Source: Clostridiales bacterium (GTDB lineage: Bacteria > Bacillota > Clostridia > Saccharofermentanales > Saccharofermentanaceae). Taken from it: a stretch of DNA of 16,214 nucleotides. Below the pieces are notes generated by a model. The model saw only the letters and a program-made list of their open reading frames with translations. It was not told where the DNA came from and did no database searches. Shown here piece after piece: positions 14,721 to 16,214 of this stretch; the stretch's first letter is position 1, and every line of letters starts with the position of its first letter. Both the position numbers and the translations under genes were made by a program. The DNA is taken from positions 1 through 16,214 of the forward strand of contig JAGAFH010000082.1 in assembly GCA_017612755.1 (NCBI GenBank), written 5' to 3'.

Positions 14721-16214
14721 ATGAATAATTTTTTTCTAAAAAGAACTGCTACCACACTGATCGCAGCAGCGTTTGTTGCTGGTTTCGGAATTGCATCTTT
14801 TGCCGACAAAACGCCGACATCCGAGGACTATATCCTCCTGGGAGAAGACAACTTCCCCTGTGATGCTTTTTGTGCTTTTTTATCTGATTCAAGCATTAAT
14901 ACAGACGGGAATGCATATTTGTCAAGGTCCGAACGTGAAGCTGTTACGGAACTTGATCTTGATGATCTTGGCGATGATCTTGATGATCTTTCCGGAATTG
15001 AGTATTTTCCGAATCTTACTACTCTTTCTGCTGCTAGATCCGGAATCACTTCTGTTGATCTGTCAGGCAACACTGCGCTTACCAATGTGGATCTCAGAGA
15101 CAGTTCTCTTTCTGACATCACTGTCGGAAATAATCCCGATCTTAAGGAGCTCAGGCTTATGGGTACAGAGATCGACCGGCTTGATATCTCCATGTGCAGA
15201 CAATTAATAGATGTTTATTATTACGGTTCCATAGAAGAAAATGATGACGGAGATTACATCTGTACAAGACAAACAGATGACGGTGATTATCATCTCTCTT
15301 TCCCTTATGATACGGAACTTGAACTTTTAAATCTTAATGATCAGATCATCTTTGAAGATGCTGCCCTTTGCAGTTCCCTTGCAGATCCTGCCTACGATCA
15401 GGATGAAGATGGCATCCTTGATGCTTCAGAGATCGATAATATTACTGTATTGAATCTTGGAGGCAGCGGTATTTCCGATCTTACAGGAATCGGATATCTT
15501 TATTATGTTGAAGAACTCTACTGTAATGGAAACGGCATGTCCAGCTTGGATGTCAGTTCCCTTAAAAAACTTAAAGTATTAGACTGCAGTAATAATAGTA
15601 ATCTTACCGCCCTGGATCTTTCCGGTCTTAATAATCTGACTACATTATTATGCTACACTACCAGGATCAGTTCCCTTGACTTATCCGATGCTACAGAACT
15701 TATTCGTCTTGATTGTTGCGGTTGTTCTTTAACATCTCTTGATCTCAGCGGTCTGGAAGATCTTACATTCCTGGATTGTGGTTTCCAGCCCATAACAAGT
15801 CTTAACATTAGTGATTGTTCAAACCTTAAGACTCTTTATTGTGCAGATATTGACGTTACAGATCTGGATCTAAGTAATAATCCTTTGCTTGAAAGACTAT
15901 ATTGCTACGGCAGTTCAGATCTTACTAAGATTGACATCAGTAATAATCCCAAGCTCTATTGCTTACATATGCCTGGCTGTCCCGTGACAAAGATCAATAT
16001 TTCCCATTGTCCTTATCTTTTGGAAGCTTTCCTTAATGGAACTTATTATGATGAAACATATAAAAAATATACATATGATGAAAACGGAAGCAGTATTACC
16101 TGTGAGCTTCAACTTTCAAGTACTGTAGAAGTTATCACGATTTCAGGCTGGCAGGAAGTTGATGGTAATACGTATTTTTACGACGAAAACGGTGTCGTTG
16201 TTACCGGCTGGCAG
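14721..16214 (+). CDS. Secreted leucine-rich-repeat protein with EF-hand-like loops and cell-wall-binding repeat (3' end outside window)
   Basis: An uninterrupted frame of 498 codons that runs off the right edge, so the protein is incomplete. The start ATG is followed by a signal peptide, MNNFFLKRTATTLIAAAFVA and on, with likely cleavage after ASFA (residue 28). The ribosome binding site is weak (AAGTGAGAG). Residues 60-71 (NTDGNAYLSRSE) and 226-237 (DQDEDGILDASE) resemble EF-hand calcium loops; the second fits the D-x-D-x-D-G-x-L-x-x-x-E pattern exactly. Each introduces leucine-rich repeats of about 20-23 residues, such as LTALDLSGLNNLTTLLCY and LTSLDLSGLEDLTFLDCG, in the bacterial surface-LRR style, many with Cys at one repeated position. 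From residue 476, GWQEVDGNTYFYDENGVVV followed by TGWQ starts a choline/glucan-binding-type cell-wall repeat. Surface attachment by those repeats is inferred. The ligand is unknown. Confidence 0.88.
   Translation, partial: MNNFFLKRTATTLIAAAFVAGFGIASFADKTPTSEDYILLGEDNFPCDAFCAFLSDSSINTDGNAYLSRSEREAVTELDLDDLGDDLDDLSGIEYFPNLTTLSAARSGITSVDLSGNTALTNVDLRDSSLSDITVGNNPDLKELRLMGTEIDRLDISMCRQLIDVYYYGSIEENDDGDYICTRQTDDGDYHLSFPYDTELELLNLNDQIIFEDAALCSSLADPAYDQDEDGILDASEIDNITVLNLGGSGISDLTGIGYLYYVEELYCNGNGMSSLDVSSLKKLKVLDCSNNSNLTALDLSGLNNLTTLLCYTTRISSLDLSDATELIRLDCCGCSLTSLDLSGLEDLTFLDCGFQPITSLNISDCSNLKTLYCADIDVTDLDLSNNPLLERLYCYGSSDLTKIDISNNPKLYCLHMPGCPVTKINISHCPYLLEAFLNGTYYDETYKKYTYDENGSSITCELQLSSTVEVITISGWQEVDGNTYFYDENGVVVTGWQ
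14955..14990 (+). repeat. Short tandem duplication inside the LRR gene
   Basis: The 15-base sequence GATCTTGATGATCTT occurs exactly at 14955-14969 and 14976-14990, a 21-base in-frame unit. It encodes the acidic run LDLDDLGDDLDDLS in the first repeat block. The size and frame suggest replication slippage. Confidence 0.7.

Noticed and set aside
14773..15207. Plus-strand frame of 144 residues
   Set aside because: It is out of frame with the signal-peptide/LRR gene, which explains the region with recognisable repeats.

Overview
The window looks like chromosomal DNA from an anaerobic Firmicute of the class Clostridia, probably a gut or rumen lineage. This rests on strong AGGAGG/AAGGGAGG ribosome binding sites, sigma-A promoters with 17-bp spacers, U-tailed hairpin terminators, a tRNA with encoded CCA, a Clostridia-style PheS with a Cys-rich insert, a YerC/TrpR-family regulator and DUF5702/TadE-like secreted proteins. 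Genus-level assignment is not possible from the sequence alone. No phage, CRISPR or insertion sequence is present.

Layout. (1) At the left edge is the 5' end of a minus-strand exported or membrane protein, divergent from the next operon. (2) pheS-pheT encodes the two subunits of phenylalanyl-tRNA synthetase, has its own promoter and ends in a strong terminator. (3) After a 205-bp gap with two inverted repeats comes a tightly overlapping three-gene cluster (4004-6603). Its products each have one N-terminal hydrophobic helix and look like TadE-type pseudopilins plus a DUF5702-like protein. (4) A sigma-A promoter at 6621-6649 begins a run of five genes: a small one-helix membrane protein, a YerC/TrpR-family regulator with an unusual insertion, secA, a 6-oxopurine nucleoside phosphorylase and S-adenosylhomocysteine hydrolase. 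secA and the phosphorylase gene overlap by ATGA. (5) A tRNA-Thr(CGU) gene has its own strong promoter directly after the ahcY stop codon and its own terminator. (6) The right side carries surface-protein genes. One encodes a large acidic lipoprotein built from two internally duplicated domain types. The other, cut by the window end, encodes a secreted leucine-rich-repeat protein with EF-hand-like calcium loops and the start of a C-terminal cell-wall-binding repeat. A REP-like palindrome lies between them.

How the parts relate. The middle and left are housekeeping functions: tRNA charging, preprotein export, nucleoside salvage and S-adenosylhomocysteine recycling. The flanks and the Tad-like cluster encode envelope or secreted proteins that would use the Sec pathway. 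The less ordinary parts are the isolated Tad-like cluster without its ATPase or platform genes, the insertion that splits the helix-turn-helix of the YerC-like regulator, the doubly duplicated lipoprotein, and the palindrome beside the LRR gene.
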